Counted from the first letter of the stretch, positions 1-8,534 are shown. The stretch: 9,924 bases of DNA from Candidatus Omnitrophota bacterium (GCA_023247155.1 JAHFGZ010000001.1:1-9924), one strand, 5' to 3'. Program-made: numbers and translations. The notes: generated by a model not told the origin, from the letters alone.

Positions 1-203
1 CGGCGCGCGAGCGGCAGGTTGACGTAGGCGCCGTCGAAGGCGCCGTTGAGGTCCACGACGTGCAGCCACGTCGCCCCAGCCGCCGCCCAGCGGCGGGCCA
101 CCGCCACCGGGTCCTCGGAGTACACCGTCACCTGGTCCCGCCGGCCCTGAGCGAGCCGCACCACCTTGCCGTCCAACAAATCAATCGCCGGAAGAATCGT
201 CAT
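1..203 (-). CDS. hisA: HisA, ProFAR isomerase, N-terminal 67 codons (cut by window edge)
   Basis: HisA (EC 5.3.1.16) is the phosphoribosylformimino-AICAR-ribotide isomerase that opens the ribose ring in histidine biosynthesis. Only the N-terminus is present: it begins [17 protein letters not shown] and continues to [11 protein letters not shown] at about residues 48-58, both hallmarks of the HisA (beta/alpha)8 barrel. Asp8 in the first strand (AIDL) is the family's catalytic base position. The HVVDLNGAF stretch fits HisA, whereas the paralogue HisF normally starts with a different strand motif ending in CLD and carries a lysine in place of the LLDGK context. The ATG is 65 nt after the hisH stop. 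No clear Shine-Dalgarno sequence precedes it, only a foldable spacer. The reading frame is open to the left edge, and hisF probably follows outside the window. Identity is confident; length and catalytic completeness cannot be judged. Confidence 0.95.
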   Translation of the reverse strand, partial: MTILPAIDLLDGKVVRLAQGRRDQVTVYSEDPVAVARRWAAAGATWLHVVDLNGAFDGAYVNLPLAR

Positions 204-215
204 GTGCCAGAAACG

Positions 216-267
216 CAAGGGGCACGGAACGAGGGGTTGCTGCTCCACCCTCCGCCCCTGCCCCTTG
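216..267 (-). repeat. Inverted repeat in the hisH-hisA spacer
   Basis: Perfect 9-bp arms lie at 216-224 (CAAGGGGCA on the plus strand) and 259-267 (TGCCCCTTG), separated by 34 nt. Nested inside is a second 5-bp pairing, GAGGG at 231-235 with CCCTC at 248-252. The outer arm starts two bases after the hisH stop codon in the transcript. There is no U run after it, so it is not a classical intrinsic terminator. It could be an RNA processing or stability element, a translational control hairpin ahead of hisA, or chance in GC-rich sequence. The arms are visible directly; the function is unknown. Confidence 0.5.
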
Positions 268-268
268 G

Positions 269-883
269 TTAGAGTGCGATGAAGTTCTTGAGCAGCTGCA
301 GGCCGATTGCCTGGCTTTTTTCAGGGTGGAACTGGGTCGCATAGAGGCGCTCGCGCCAGACCATGGCGGCAAAGCGAACGCCATAGTCCGTTTCAAGCGC
401 CGTGACGGCGCGATCGGCCGGCTCGGCGTAGTACGAGTGGACGAAATACACGAAGCTGCCGTCCGGAACGTCCCGCAGCAGCGGGCAGCCGTCCTGCGGA
501 CCGGGGCGCCTGACGTCGTTCCATCCCATGTGCGGGATCTTGCGGGAGGCGCCGGCCGGGAACCGCTTCACCGCCCCAGCCAGCACGCCGAGCCCCGCAG
601 CACCCTCCCCTTCCTCGCTCGAGTCAAAAAGCAGTTGGAGCCCCAGGCAGATTCCCAGGTAGGGCTTGCCGGACGCGATGAACCGCTTGAGGGGCTCAAC
701 CAACCGGCGCGCGGAGAGCTCCTGCATCGCGGCCGGGAAGGCCCCGACGCCCGGGAGGATGAGCTTCTCGGCCTGCGCGACGTCATGCGGGTCGCTGGAG
801 ACGCGGACCGAAGTCCCCAGCGACTCCAGCGCCTTCGAGACGCTGCGCAGGTTGCCCATGCCGTAGTCCACGACAACGATCAT
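269..883 (-). CDS. hisH: HisH, glutamine amidotransferase subunit of imidazole glycerol phosphate synthase
   Basis: HisH hydrolyses glutamine and channels ammonia to HisF, which makes imidazole glycerol phosphate and AICAR (EC 4.3.2.10). The 204-residue length is normal. The class I glutaminase triad is visible: the nucleophile Cys79 in [10 protein letters not shown], and His186 and Glu188 in ATQFHPEKS near the C-terminus. The start [15 protein letters not shown] is the family signature, and [10 protein letters not shown] at 41-50 carries the conserved loop next to the active site. The ATG overlaps the hisB stop by 4 nt (ATGA), indicating translational coupling, and AAGGG sits about 6 nt upstream of it inside the end of hisB. 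The protein needs HisF, which is not in this window. A PdxT/SNO amidotransferase is excluded by the N-terminal signature and the his neighbours. Confidence 0.97.
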   Translation of the reverse strand: MIVVVDYGMGNLRSVSKALESLGTSVRVSSDPHDVAQAEKLILPGVGAFPAAMQELSARRLVEPLKRFIASGKPYLGICLGLQLLFDSSEEGEGAAGLGVLAGAVKRFPAGASRKIPHMGWNDVRRPGPQDGCPLLRDVPDGSFVYFVHSYYAEPADRAVTALETDYGVRFAAMVWRERLYATQFHPEKSQAIGLQLLKNFIAL

Positions 884-1479
884 AGCCGGCCCTTGGACGA
901 AGGGATGCCCTTCACGCGCGGGTTCAGACGCGTGGCCGCCTCGAGCGCGCGACCGAGCCCTTTGAACACCGCCTCGCAGGTGTGGTGGAAGTCCGAGCCG
1001 GACAGCACGTCCACATGCAGGGTCAGCTTCGCCGTGCGCGCGAACGACTCGAGGAAGTGCTCGGCGTCGCCCCAGGCATATGAAGTGCTGCGCGTCAGCG
1101 GCTTCTTGACGGCCGGGGCCTCTCGGCGCAGGACGAGCTTCGGCCGCCCCGAGATGTCCACCACCACGCGCGCGAGCGCCTCATCCATCGGCACGTAGGC
1201 GGAGCCCATCCGGGTGATGCCCTTCCGGTCCTTCAGCGCCTGGTCGAACGCCTGGCCGAGGACCAGGCCGACGTCCTCATTCGTGTGGTGCACATCGATG
1301 TCCAGATCGCCGCGGGCCTTGACGGTGAGGTCGAAGAGCCCGTGCGTCCCCAACAGCGTCAGCATGTGGTCCAGGAACGGGATGCCGGTCTTGACCGACG
1401 TCTTCCCGGTCCCGTCGAGGTTCACCCTCACGCTGATGTTCGTCTCGTTGCTCTTGCGTGCGGCGGTCGCCTGTCGCAT
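880..1479 (-). CDS. hisB: HisB, monofunctional imidazoleglycerol-phosphate dehydratase
   Basis: This manganese enzyme (EC 4.2.1.19) converts imidazole glycerol phosphate to imidazole acetol phosphate. At 199 residues it is the usual monofunctional form, without the N-terminal histidinol phosphatase domain of enterobacterial HisB. The two metal motifs that reflect its internal duplication are present: HHTNED (His64, His65, Glu68) and HHTCEA (His165, His166, Glu169). FLDHMLTLLGTHG lies at 35-47 and the chain ends PSSKGRL, close to the family's typical ending. The start is supported by a GGAG ribosome site (1488-1491 on the plus strand) 8 nt upstream. The gene follows hisD after 21 nt and overlaps hisH by 4 nt. 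No histidinol-phosphate phosphatase is seen, so that step must be encoded elsewhere. Confidence 0.97.
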   Translation of the reverse strand: MRQATAARKSNETNISVRVNLDGTGKTSVKTGIPFLDHMLTLLGTHGLFDLTVKARGDLDIDVHHTNEDVGLVLGQAFDQALKDRKGITRMGSAYVPMDEALARVVVDISGRPKLVLRREAPAVKKPLTRSTSYAWGDAEHFLESFARTAKLTLHVDVLSGSDFHHTCEAVFKGLGRALEAATRLNPRVKGIPSSKGRL

Positions 1480-1500
1480 GTCGATGACTCCGCTTCCCCG

Positions 1501-2721
1501 TTACGTGAGGCGGACTCTGATCGCGTCGTAGTGACGGGGCAGCCCCTCGATCGCCGTGAGCTGGGCCAGCGGCTCCCGCATCCGCTCCAGCGCCTTCTTC
1601 GTGTAGCTGATGAGGTGCGTGCGCCGGATGAAATCGTCGAGGCCCAGCCCGGAAAACACGCCGGCCGCGCCGCCGGTGGGCAGCACATGGCTCGGGCCCG
1701 CGACGTAGTCCCCGACGGTCACCGGCGAGTAGGGCCCGAGGAAAATCGCCCCCGCCCGGGTGATCCGCTTGGCCAGCTTCAGCGGCGACCGGACCATGAT
1801 CTCCAGGTGCTCCGGCGCCAGCCGGTTGGCCGCCTCGACCGCCTCCTCCAGGTTCTTCACCAGGATGCAGTACCCGCCCGGGATCTGTTTCCGCGCCAAT
1901 CGGGCGAGCGCCTTGGACGTGGTGATCAGGAACCCCACCCCGCCGGCGTGCTCGGTTTCCCCCAGCAGGTCGGCCAGCACGTACTGGGTGTTCGAGAATC
2001 GGTTCGCGATGACCGCGATCTCCGACGGCCCGGCGATGGTGTCCACGTCGACGAAGCCGAACACCTGGCGCTTGGCCTCGGCCACGTAGGCGTTGCCCGG
2101 CCCGACGATCTTGTCCACCTTCGGGATGGTCTTGGTGCCGAACGCCATCGCCCCGATCGCCTGCGCGCCGCCCATCTTGTACACCTCATCCACGTCGAGG
2201 AGGCTCGCCACCGCGAGGATGTGCGGGTCCGCGCTGCCGTCCTTCCTCGGCGGTGTGGCGAGGATGATCCGCTTCACCCCGGCGCGCTTGGCGGGGATCA
2301 CCGTCATGTAGACGGTCGAGACCAGGCTCGCCGTCCCGCCCGGGATGTAGATGCCGACCCGGTCGATGGGATCGAACTGCTCGCTCAGCACCACCCCGTC
2401 GCCGTCCAGCGAGCGCATCGGCTTCACCCGCGGCCGGCCGTAGAACGCCTGGACGTTCTGGATCGCGTGCTTCAGCTGGAGCGCGAACTTCGGGTCCAGG
2501 TGCTGGAACGCGCCGGAGATTTCCGCTTCCGTGACCCGCAGCTGGCGCGGCGTCAGCCGCACCTTGTCGAACCGCCGGGCGTACCGCAGCACCGCCTCGT
2601 CCCCGCCCTGGTGCACGTCATCGAGGATGGCGCGCACCGCGTCCTCGATCCGCCGCCGGCGCACGAGCTGCCGCCTGCAGAGCCGCTGCCACTCCTGGCT
2701 TGCCGTCGTTATTACTTTCAT
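1501..2721 (-). CDS. hisD: HisD, histidinol dehydrogenase
   Basis: HisD (EC 1.1.1.23) carries out the last two NAD-dependent oxidations from histidinol to histidine, using a bound zinc ion. Visible signatures are IPGGTASLVSTVYM (about 126-139), IPAKRAGV, IVGPGNAYVAEAKR (205-218), GPSEIAVIAN (231-240), APEHLEI with the catalytic pair Glu304-His305, and GPYSPVTVGDYVAGPSHVLP (about 329-348). Of the four family zinc ligands, His258, Asp363 and the C-terminal His397 can be matched, but the position usually held by glutamine is Glu255 (GETEH where the family has xQxEH). At 406 residues it is somewhat shorter than the usual roughly 430, mainly at the N-terminus. No better upstream start is evident: the ATG has AGGA about 10 nt before it. 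It is the first his gene after alaS, with 90 nt between them. The neighbouring his genes favour true HisD over HisD-like sulfonate dehydrogenases. Confidence 0.95.
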   Translation of the reverse strand: MKVITTASQEWQRLCRRQLVRRRRIEDAVRAILDDVHQGGDEAVLRYARRFDKVRLTPRQLRVTEAEISGAFQHLDPKFALQLKHAIQNVQAFYGRPRVKPMRSLDGDGVVLSEQFDPIDRVGIYIPGGTASLVSTVYMTVIPAKRAGVKRIILATPPRKDGSADPHILAVASLLDVDEVYKMGGAQAIGAMAFGTKTIPKVDKIVGPGNAYVAEAKRQVFGFVDVDTIAGPSEIAVIANRFSNTQYVLADLLGETEHAGGVGFLITTSKALARLARKQIPGGYCILVKNLEEAVEAANRLAPEHLEIMVRSPLKLAKRITRAGAIFLGPYSPVTVGDYVAGPSHVLPTGGAAGVFSGLGLDDFIRRTHLISYTKKALERMREPLAQLTAIEGLPRHYDAIRVRLT

Positions 2722-2752
2722 GTCGCCAGAATCCTGCGTTACTTCTCTCTAT

Positions 2753-2812
2753 CGGACCGCTTCTATTTTCCTCTCGTTAGACTGAGGGAAAATGGAAGTG
2801 GTCCGGCTTTTT
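2753..2812 (+). terminator. Strong dyad followed by a T run on the plus strand (terminator-like, antisense to the genes)
   Basis: The arms 2753-2771 and 2787-2805 are 19 nt each and complementary at 17 positions. The other two positions would be G-U wobbles in a plus-strand RNA but A-C mismatches in a minus-strand RNA. After a one-base bulge at 2772, three more pairs (2773-2775 with 2784-2786) extend the stem. On the plus strand it is followed by GC and then five Ts (2808-2812), the last of which lies in the alaS stop codon. Structurally it reads as an intrinsic terminator for plus-strand transcription, although both flanking genes are on the minus strand. On the minus strand the stem has no U tail, so it would be only a weak alaS terminator or an operator for hisD. 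The structure is clear; its role is uncertain. Confidence 0.5.
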
Positions 2813-5442
2813 CACGCAAGCGCCTCTTGGACAAGCTCCCCGGCTCGTTTCAGCGCCGCCGGAATGCCTGAGGCGTCTTTCCCGCCGCCCTGCGCGAAGT
2901 CCGGGCGCCCGCCGCCGCTGCCGCCGACGAGCGGCGCGATGGCCTTCAGGAGGTGGCCCGCGTGCACCCGCTTGGCGAGGCCCGGCGACGCGGCCAGCAC
3001 GAGCGACACCGTCCCCCCGTCCTCGGACGCCAGGCACACCACCCCGTCCGCCGGGAGCGAGCGCCTGACCGCGTCCGCCAGCACGGCGAGCGCGTCCCGG
3101 TCCAGGTGCTTCACCGCGGCCCGGATCATCGTCACGCCGCCGACCGTTTCGCCCTCCGCGACCAGCCGCTGCGCCTCAACCTTCGCCAGCTCGCCCTGGA
3201 GCGCCTTCCGCTCCCGCTCGGCGCGCTTGAGCTGCTCGAGGAGCTCCTCGAGCCCCGCCACGACCTCACCGGTGGGCCGCCCCATCCGCCGGGCCACCTC
3301 CTGGAGGAGGCGCTGCGACTCCTGCTGCCGCCGCGCGGCGGATTCGCCGACGAGCGCCTCGATGCGCCGCGTCCCTGCCGCGATGGAGCTTTCGCCGACG
3401 ATGAGGAAACCGCCCACGAAGCCGGTGTGCGGCAGGTGGGTGCCTCCGCAGAGCTCCTTCGAGTAGTCGCCGATCGTCACCACGCGGACCGTGCCGCCGT
3501 ACTTCTCCCCGAACAGCGCGAGGGCCCCCGCGCGTTTGGCGTCTTCCAAGCGCATCTGGTCGGCGCGCACCGCGTCCGCCAGGCGCACCCGGCTGTTGAC
3601 GAGCGTTTCCACCTCGTGCCGCTGCTCCTCCCGCAGGCCCGAGAGCGAGGAGAAGTCAAACCGCACCCGCTCCGTCTCGACGTAGGAGCCGGCCTGCACC
3701 GCCTCAGGCCCCAGCACCTTGCGCAGCGCCCAGTGCAGCATGTGGGCCGCGGTGTGGCTGCGGGCGACCTTCAGCCGCCGCTCGGAGTCCACCGACGCGC
3801 GCGCCGTCTCCTGGACGCTCAGCGTCCCCTGGCGGACGGTGGCGTGGTGCACCAGGACGCCGTCCGCCCACGTCGTCTGCGCGACCTCGGCGAACCCTTT
3901 GGGGCCCTCGATCCGACCGGCGTCCCCGACCTGGCCGCCCGCCTCCCCGTAGAACGGCGAGCGGTCGAAGACGATGCCGACCGACGCGCCGGCCGTCGCC
4001 TTCGTCACCCAGCCCTTCCCGTCCCACAACCCCTGGATGACCGCGTCGGCCCGCAGCGAGTCGTAGCCGATGAACTGGGCGTCCTTCGGTGGGAGGCTGG
4101 GAACGGCCTTGCGCACCTCGAGCGCGTCGGTCGCGAACACCGCCTCGCCGAACTGGCTCCCCGCCCGCGAGCGCTCCTGCTGGGCCTTCAGCGCCACCTC
4201 GAAGCCCGCGCGGTCCACGGTGAACCCGCGCTCCTTGGCGATGTCCACGGTGAGCTCCATCGGAAACCCGTAGGTGTCATAGAGCTTGAACGCCTCGTCT
4301 CCGGCGATCGTCCGCCCCTGGGCGGCCCGCATGACCTCCTCGAGGCGCGCCGTCCCGAGTTCCAGCGTCGAGCTGAACTGCTCGAGCTCCTGCTGCACCG
4401 CGCGCTGGATCACCTCGCGCCGGCTGCGCAGCGCGTCGCTGTGGGGCGAACCGTGCATCGCGTCGAGGACGGCGGTGATGAGCCCGGACCACGCTTCCGG
4501 GCGCACCTCCGGCCCCAGCCCCAGCCCGACGCGCGCCAGACGGTAGGTCCGGCGGATGAGCATCCGCAGGACGTAGCCCCGCGACTCGTTGGACGGCACG
4601 AGCCCCTCGGCGAGCAGAAAGACGATCGCGCGCGCGTGGTCGGCGATGGCCCGCTCGGCGAACGGCGCCGACTCGGCCTTGCCGGGCTTCGCCCCGCGCA
4701 GCCGCCGCACCGCGCCCATGATGGGCACGAAGAGGTCGGTCTCGTAATCGGTCGGCGCCCCCTGGATGACACGGGCCAGCCGTTCCAGCCCCATGCCGGT
4801 GTCGATGCTTTTCCGGGGCAGCGGCGTCAGGCGGCCGTCCGGCTGCCGGTCGTACTGCGTGAAGACGAGGTTCCAGACCTCGACGGAGTTGGGGCCCTGC
4901 ACCTTCCCCTCGCGGTCGAAGTAGAGCTCCGAACAGGGGCCGCAGGGGCCGTTGGGGCCGTCCGTCGGCGCGTTGGCCGGCCAGAAGTTCTCCGCCTGGC
5001 CGAAGCGCCGGATGCGCTCCGCCGGCACGCCGAGCTTGCGCCAGAGGCCGTGCGCCTCGTCGTCCTCTTCGTAGACGCTGACCCACAGCTTCGACGCCGG
5101 CAGGTTCAGATCCCGGGTGAGGAACTCCCAGGCCCACGGGATCGCCTCGGCCTTGAAGTAGTCGCCGAACGAGAAGTTGCCCAGCATCTCAAAGAACGAG
5201 TGGTGGCTCGGCGTCCGGCCCACCTGTTCCAGGTCTCCCGTCCGGAGGCACTTCTGGCAGGAGGCTGCGCGCGAGAGGTCCGTCCGCGTGCCGAGGAAGC
5301 AGTCCTTGAACTGGTTCATCCCCGCCGAGGTGAAGAGGACGGTCGGGTCGCCGCTGGGGATGAGCGAGTCGCTCGGCACGCGCCGATGGCCGCGCGCCTC
5401 GAAAAAGGACAAAAACCGCTCCCGCAGCTCCGTGCTCTGCAT
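2812..5442 (-). CDS. alaS: AlaS, alanyl-tRNA synthetase
   Basis: This class II synthetase (EC 6.1.1.7) charges tRNA-Ala and edits mischarged Ser and Gly. At 876 residues it has the full bacterial length. In order: an aminoacylation domain beginning RERFLSFFEARGHRRVPS, with the motif 1-2 region around PTVLFTSAGMNQFKDCFLG (33-51) and GRTPSHHSFFEMLGNFSFGD (75-94); the GPNGPCGPCSELYFD stretch (162-176); the class II motif 3 GMGLERL (216-222); then the tRNA-recognition helices. The editing domain has its zinc ligands His563 and His567 (HTAAH) plus Cys665 and His669 (CGGTH). A coiled segment (about 700-762) follows, and the C-Ala/DHHA1 domain ends with GGSGGGRPDFAQGGG (840-854). The ATG lies 23 nt after the recX stop, with only a weak ribosome site, so expression probably depends on read-through from the recA transcript. 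No frameshift or missing key residue was seen. Confidence 0.98.
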   Translation of the reverse strand: MQSTELRERFLSFFEARGHRRVPSDSLIPSGDPTVLFTSAGMNQFKDCFLGTRTDLSRAASCQKCLRTGDLEQVGRTPSHHSFFEMLGNFSFGDYFKAEAIPWAWEFLTRDLNLPASKLWVSVYEEDDEAHGLWRKLGVPAERIRRFGQAENFWPANAPTDGPNGPCGPCSELYFDREGKVQGPNSVEVWNLVFTQYDRQPDGRLTPLPRKSIDTGMGLERLARVIQGAPTDYETDLFVPIMGAVRRLRGAKPGKAESAPFAERAIADHARAIVFLLAEGLVPSNESRGYVLRMLIRRTYRLARVGLGLGPEVRPEAWSGLITAVLDAMHGSPHSDALRSRREVIQRAVQQELEQFSSTLELGTARLEEVMRAAQGRTIAGDEAFKLYDTYGFPMELTVDIAKERGFTVDRAGFEVALKAQQERSRAGSQFGEAVFATDALEVRKAVPSLPPKDAQFIGYDSLRADAVIQGLWDGKGWVTKATAGASVGIVFDRSPFYGEAGGQVGDAGRIEGPKGFAEVAQTTWADGVLVHHATVRQGTLSVQETARASVDSERRLKVARSHTAAHMLHWALRKVLGPEAVQAGSYVETERVRFDFSSLSGLREEQRHEVETLVNSRVRLADAVRADQMRLEDAKRAGALALFGEKYGGTVRVVTIGDYSKELCGGTHLPHTGFVGGFLIVGESSIAAGTRRIEALVGESAARRQQESQRLLQEVARRMGRPTGEVVAGLEELLEQLKRAERERKALQGELAKVEAQRLVAEGETVGGVTMIRAAVKHLDRDALAVLADAVRRSLPADGVVCLASEDGGTVSLVLAASPGLAKRVHAGHLLKAIAPLVGGSGGGRPDFAQGGGKDASGIPAALKRAGELVQEALA

Positions 5443-5465
5443 CAGGGGAATCCGCGAAACGTGCG

Positions 5466-5927
5466 CTACGATGGCAAGGACTCGCCGACGATCCGCTCGA
5501 TCAGGTCCGCCTCGAAGCCACGGGCGACCAGCGCCCGCGCCAGGCGCCCGGCTTCCCGCGAGCCCCGCCGGCGCGCGGCGGCCGCCACCAGGCGCGCGCG
5601 CGCTTCCTCATCCGCCGGCGCGCCATAGGCGCGCGTCACCTCGCCGATCACCTCGCCGGGAAGCCCTTTGGCCGCCAGCTTCAGACGGATGGCGGACGCG
5701 GCGTACCCGCCCCGCGCCCAGTGGTCGGCCCACAGGCGCGCGCAGGCGCGGTCATCCAGGAAGCCCCGGGTCCGGCACTCGGCCACGGCGCGCGATGCCT
5801 GCTGCGGCGGCACCCCGCGGCGGCGGAGGTAGTCCGTGACCTCGGAGGTCGAACGGACCCTGGCGCGGAGGTAGCGCGGCAGCGTCGAGAGGACGCGCAC
5901 CTCATCCGCCGGCTTTGATGACGACAT
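5466..5927 (-). CDS. recX: RecX, regulatory protein of RecA
   Basis: RecX binds RecA filaments and limits their extension and ATPase and strand-exchange activity. The 153-residue, all-helical, Arg/Ala-rich protein shows the family's repeated three-helix pattern: STSEVTDYLRRRGVP (about 27-41), then CRTRGFLDDRACARLWADHW (51-70), ARGGYAASAIRLKLAAKGLP (71-90), and a last repeat ending ALVARGFEADLIERIVGE. The chosen ATG makes the gene overlap the protease stop by 26 nt and has no visible ribosome site. A GTG at codon 10 (5898-5900), one base after the protease stop, is a credible alternative that would give 144 residues and still cover all conserved sequence. It lies between the protease gene and alaS, so it is separated from recA, whereas many genomes have recA-recX adjacent. 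Family assignment is good; the start is uncertain. Confidence 0.9.
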   Translation of the reverse strand: MSSSKPADEVRVLSTLPRYLRARVRSTSEVTDYLRRRGVPPQQASRAVAECRTRGFLDDRACARLWADHWARGGYAASAIRLKLAAKGLPGEVIGEVTRAYGAPADEEARARLVAAAARRRGSREAGRLARALVARGFEADLIERIVGESLPS

Positions 5928-7425
5928 AGCCGCGGCTGGTGCGCACGAGGGCGTTGGCGTTGCCCTTCACCTGAGCGACGGCGTTCCGGTAGTCGCTCGC
6001 GCTCTCGATCCGCACCCGGTTGATCTCGTTGATGACATCGCCCGGCCGCAGGCCGGCCTGCTCGGCCAGGCTGCCGGACGCCACATCCACCACGAGCACC
6101 CCGGTCGTGCCGGGCGGCAGGTTGAACCGCTCGAGCTCGTCAGACGAGAGGTCGCTCACCTGCAGGCCGCGCCACGCTTCCGTGGCGCCGCCCTCCCCCA
6201 GTTCCACCTCCAGCGGCCGCTCGCCGATCTCGACCTGGAGCGTCTGGCGCGCGCCGTCGCGCAGGATCTCGACGCCCACGCGGCGCCCCGCCTTGGTCTG
6301 GCTCACGAGATCGATCAGCTCCCGGGAGTGGCGGATCGGCTGGCCGTCGTAGGCCTTCACGATATCGCCGTCCTGCAACCCCGCCTGGCTCGCGGGGCTG
6401 TCGGGCAGCACCTGGTAGACCACCACCCCCTCGTGGTCGGTGAGCCCGTAGTACTCCGCCACGTCGTCGGTGATGTCCTGGATCTGGATGCCCAGCCAGC
6501 CGTAGACGACCTGCTTCCCTTCCTTGAGCGTGTCGAGGATGCCCTTGGCCTTGTTGATGGGGATGGCGAAGCCGATGCCCTCGAACCCGCGGGAGCTGGT
6601 GAGGATCGCCACGTTGATGCCGATGACCTCGCCGCGGAGGTTGAGGAGCGGGCCGCCGCTGTTGCCCGGATTGATGGCCGCATCCGTCTGGATGAGGCCC
6701 GAGTAATCGCGGTCATACCGGGGGGACGCGCGCGGCAGCGAGCGGTTGAGCGCGCTGATGACGCCCACGGTCAGCGTCGGCTCGGCCCCGAGGGCGCGCA
6801 CCGACGGCCCGACCCCCATCAGCCCGAACGGGTTGCCCAGCGCCACCGCCCATTGACCGGTCTGGACCGTGTCCGAGTCCCCGAGCGGGGCGGCGGGCAG
6901 CTTCTTGGCGTCGATCTTGATCACCGCCAGGTCCGAGCGGGGGTCCTTCCCCTTGACCGTGCCGGTGAACTCCCGTCCGTCCGCCAGCGTCACCGTGATC
7001 TTCTCGGCGTCCGCCACGACGTGCTCGTTCGTCAGGACGAAGCCCTCCGGGTCGATGATGACCCCGGAGCCGAGGCCGAAGCGGTGGAACTCCCGCTCCG
7101 GCTGGTCGCCGTAGAACTGGCGGAAGAAATCCTCAAACGGCTCCTCGCCGAAGAAGGGGTGGATGCGGAAGTACTGCCTGACTCGCTCGATCTGCTCGGT
7201 GGAGATGCTCACGACGGCCGGCCCCATCTGCTCGGCGATGCGCTGGAAGGCGCCCTGGAGCACCTCGGCCTCGCCGAAACCCGCCGCCTGCGCCGATGAC
7301 GCCGCACCCGCCTGGACGGGGCGGGCGCTGCTGGACCAGAGCTCCACCCGCCCGCCCAGCAGTCCCATGAGCACCACCGCGCCGAGCCCGACCAGCCCGA
7401 CCACCCGCCGAGTCCGCTTGTCCAT
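5902..7425 (-). CDS. HtrA/DegP-family periplasmic serine protease with two PDZ domains
   Basis: This is a trypsin-like serine endoprotease (family S1C), which typically degrades or refolds damaged envelope proteins. The 507 residues comprise a basic N-terminus (MDKRTRR), a hydrophobic segment at about 8-25 that is a signal peptide or membrane anchor, and a protease domain with the triad His135 (LTNEHVV), Asp165 (SDLAVIK) and Ser256 (NPGNSGGPL). PDZ1 is at about 308-400 (YGWLGIQIQDIT...SPASQAGLQDGDIV) and PDZ2 at about 417-505 (SGSLAEQAGLRPGDVI). Between GNPFGL and TVGVISA there are about 14 extra residues (203-216), with more residues than usual before QTDAAINPG. A Phe/Glu-rich loop (HPFFGEEPFEDFFRQF) precedes the catalytic histidine. 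The start has AGGAG 6 nt upstream (7432-7436 on the plus strand). It follows recA by 30 nt with no terminator, so co-transcription is likely. DegP, DegQ and DegS/Mtu-like subtypes cannot be told apart here, although two PDZ domains exclude DegS. Confidence 0.96.
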   Translation of the reverse strand: MDKRTRRVVGLVGLGAVVLMGLLGGRVELWSSSARPVQAGAASSAQAAGFGEAEVLQGAFQRIAEQMGPAVVSISTEQIERVRQYFRIHPFFGEEPFEDFFRQFYGDQPEREFHRFGLGSGVIIDPEGFVLTNEHVVADAEKITVTLADGREFTGTVKGKDPRSDLAVIKIDAKKLPAAPLGDSDTVQTGQWAVALGNPFGLMGVGPSVRALGAEPTLTVGVISALNRSLPRASPRYDRDYSGLIQTDAAINPGNSGGPLLNLRGEVIGINVAILTSSRGFEGIGFAIPINKAKGILDTLKEGKQVVYGWLGIQIQDITDDVAEYYGLTDHEGVVVYQVLPDSPASQAGLQDGDIVKAYDGQPIRHSRELIDLVSQTKAGRRVGVEILRDGARQTLQVEIGERPLEVELGEGGATEAWRGLQVSDLSSDELERFNLPPGTTGVLVVDVASGSLAEQAGLRPGDVINEINRVRIESASDYRNAVAQVKGNANALVRTSRGYVVIKAGG

Positions 7426-7455
7426 CCCCGTCTCCTGTCTCTTATCTCTGTGATG

Positions 7456-8526
<1,071 letters not shown>

Positions 8527-8534
8527 GCCCGTCT

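Noticed and set aside
326..1198. 290-codon plus-strand open frame opposite hisH and hisB
   Set aside because: Antisense to two confident his genes; Arg/Ala-rich with no motif.
2722..2811. A sigma70 promoter for hisD in the alaS-hisD gap
   Set aside because: The gap is AT-richer, but I found no pair of boxes with reasonable matches and spacing on the minus strand, so I did not call one.
1285..2871. 528-codon plus-strand open frame opposite hisB and hisD
   Set aside because: It is antisense to two well-identified genes, with low-complexity Arg/His/Asp-rich translation and no domain. The same GC effect explains it.
2953..5628. 891-codon open frame on the plus strand, longer than alaS itself
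   Set aside because: It lies antisense to the whole of alaS, whose protein has every family motif. Its translation is Arg/Pro/Leu/His-rich with no recognisable domain. GC-rich codon choice in alaS removes stop codons from this antisense frame.
6328..7299. 323-codon plus-strand open frame opposite the protease gene
   Set aside because: It is antisense to a gene with a full catalytic triad and two PDZ domains; no signature of its own.
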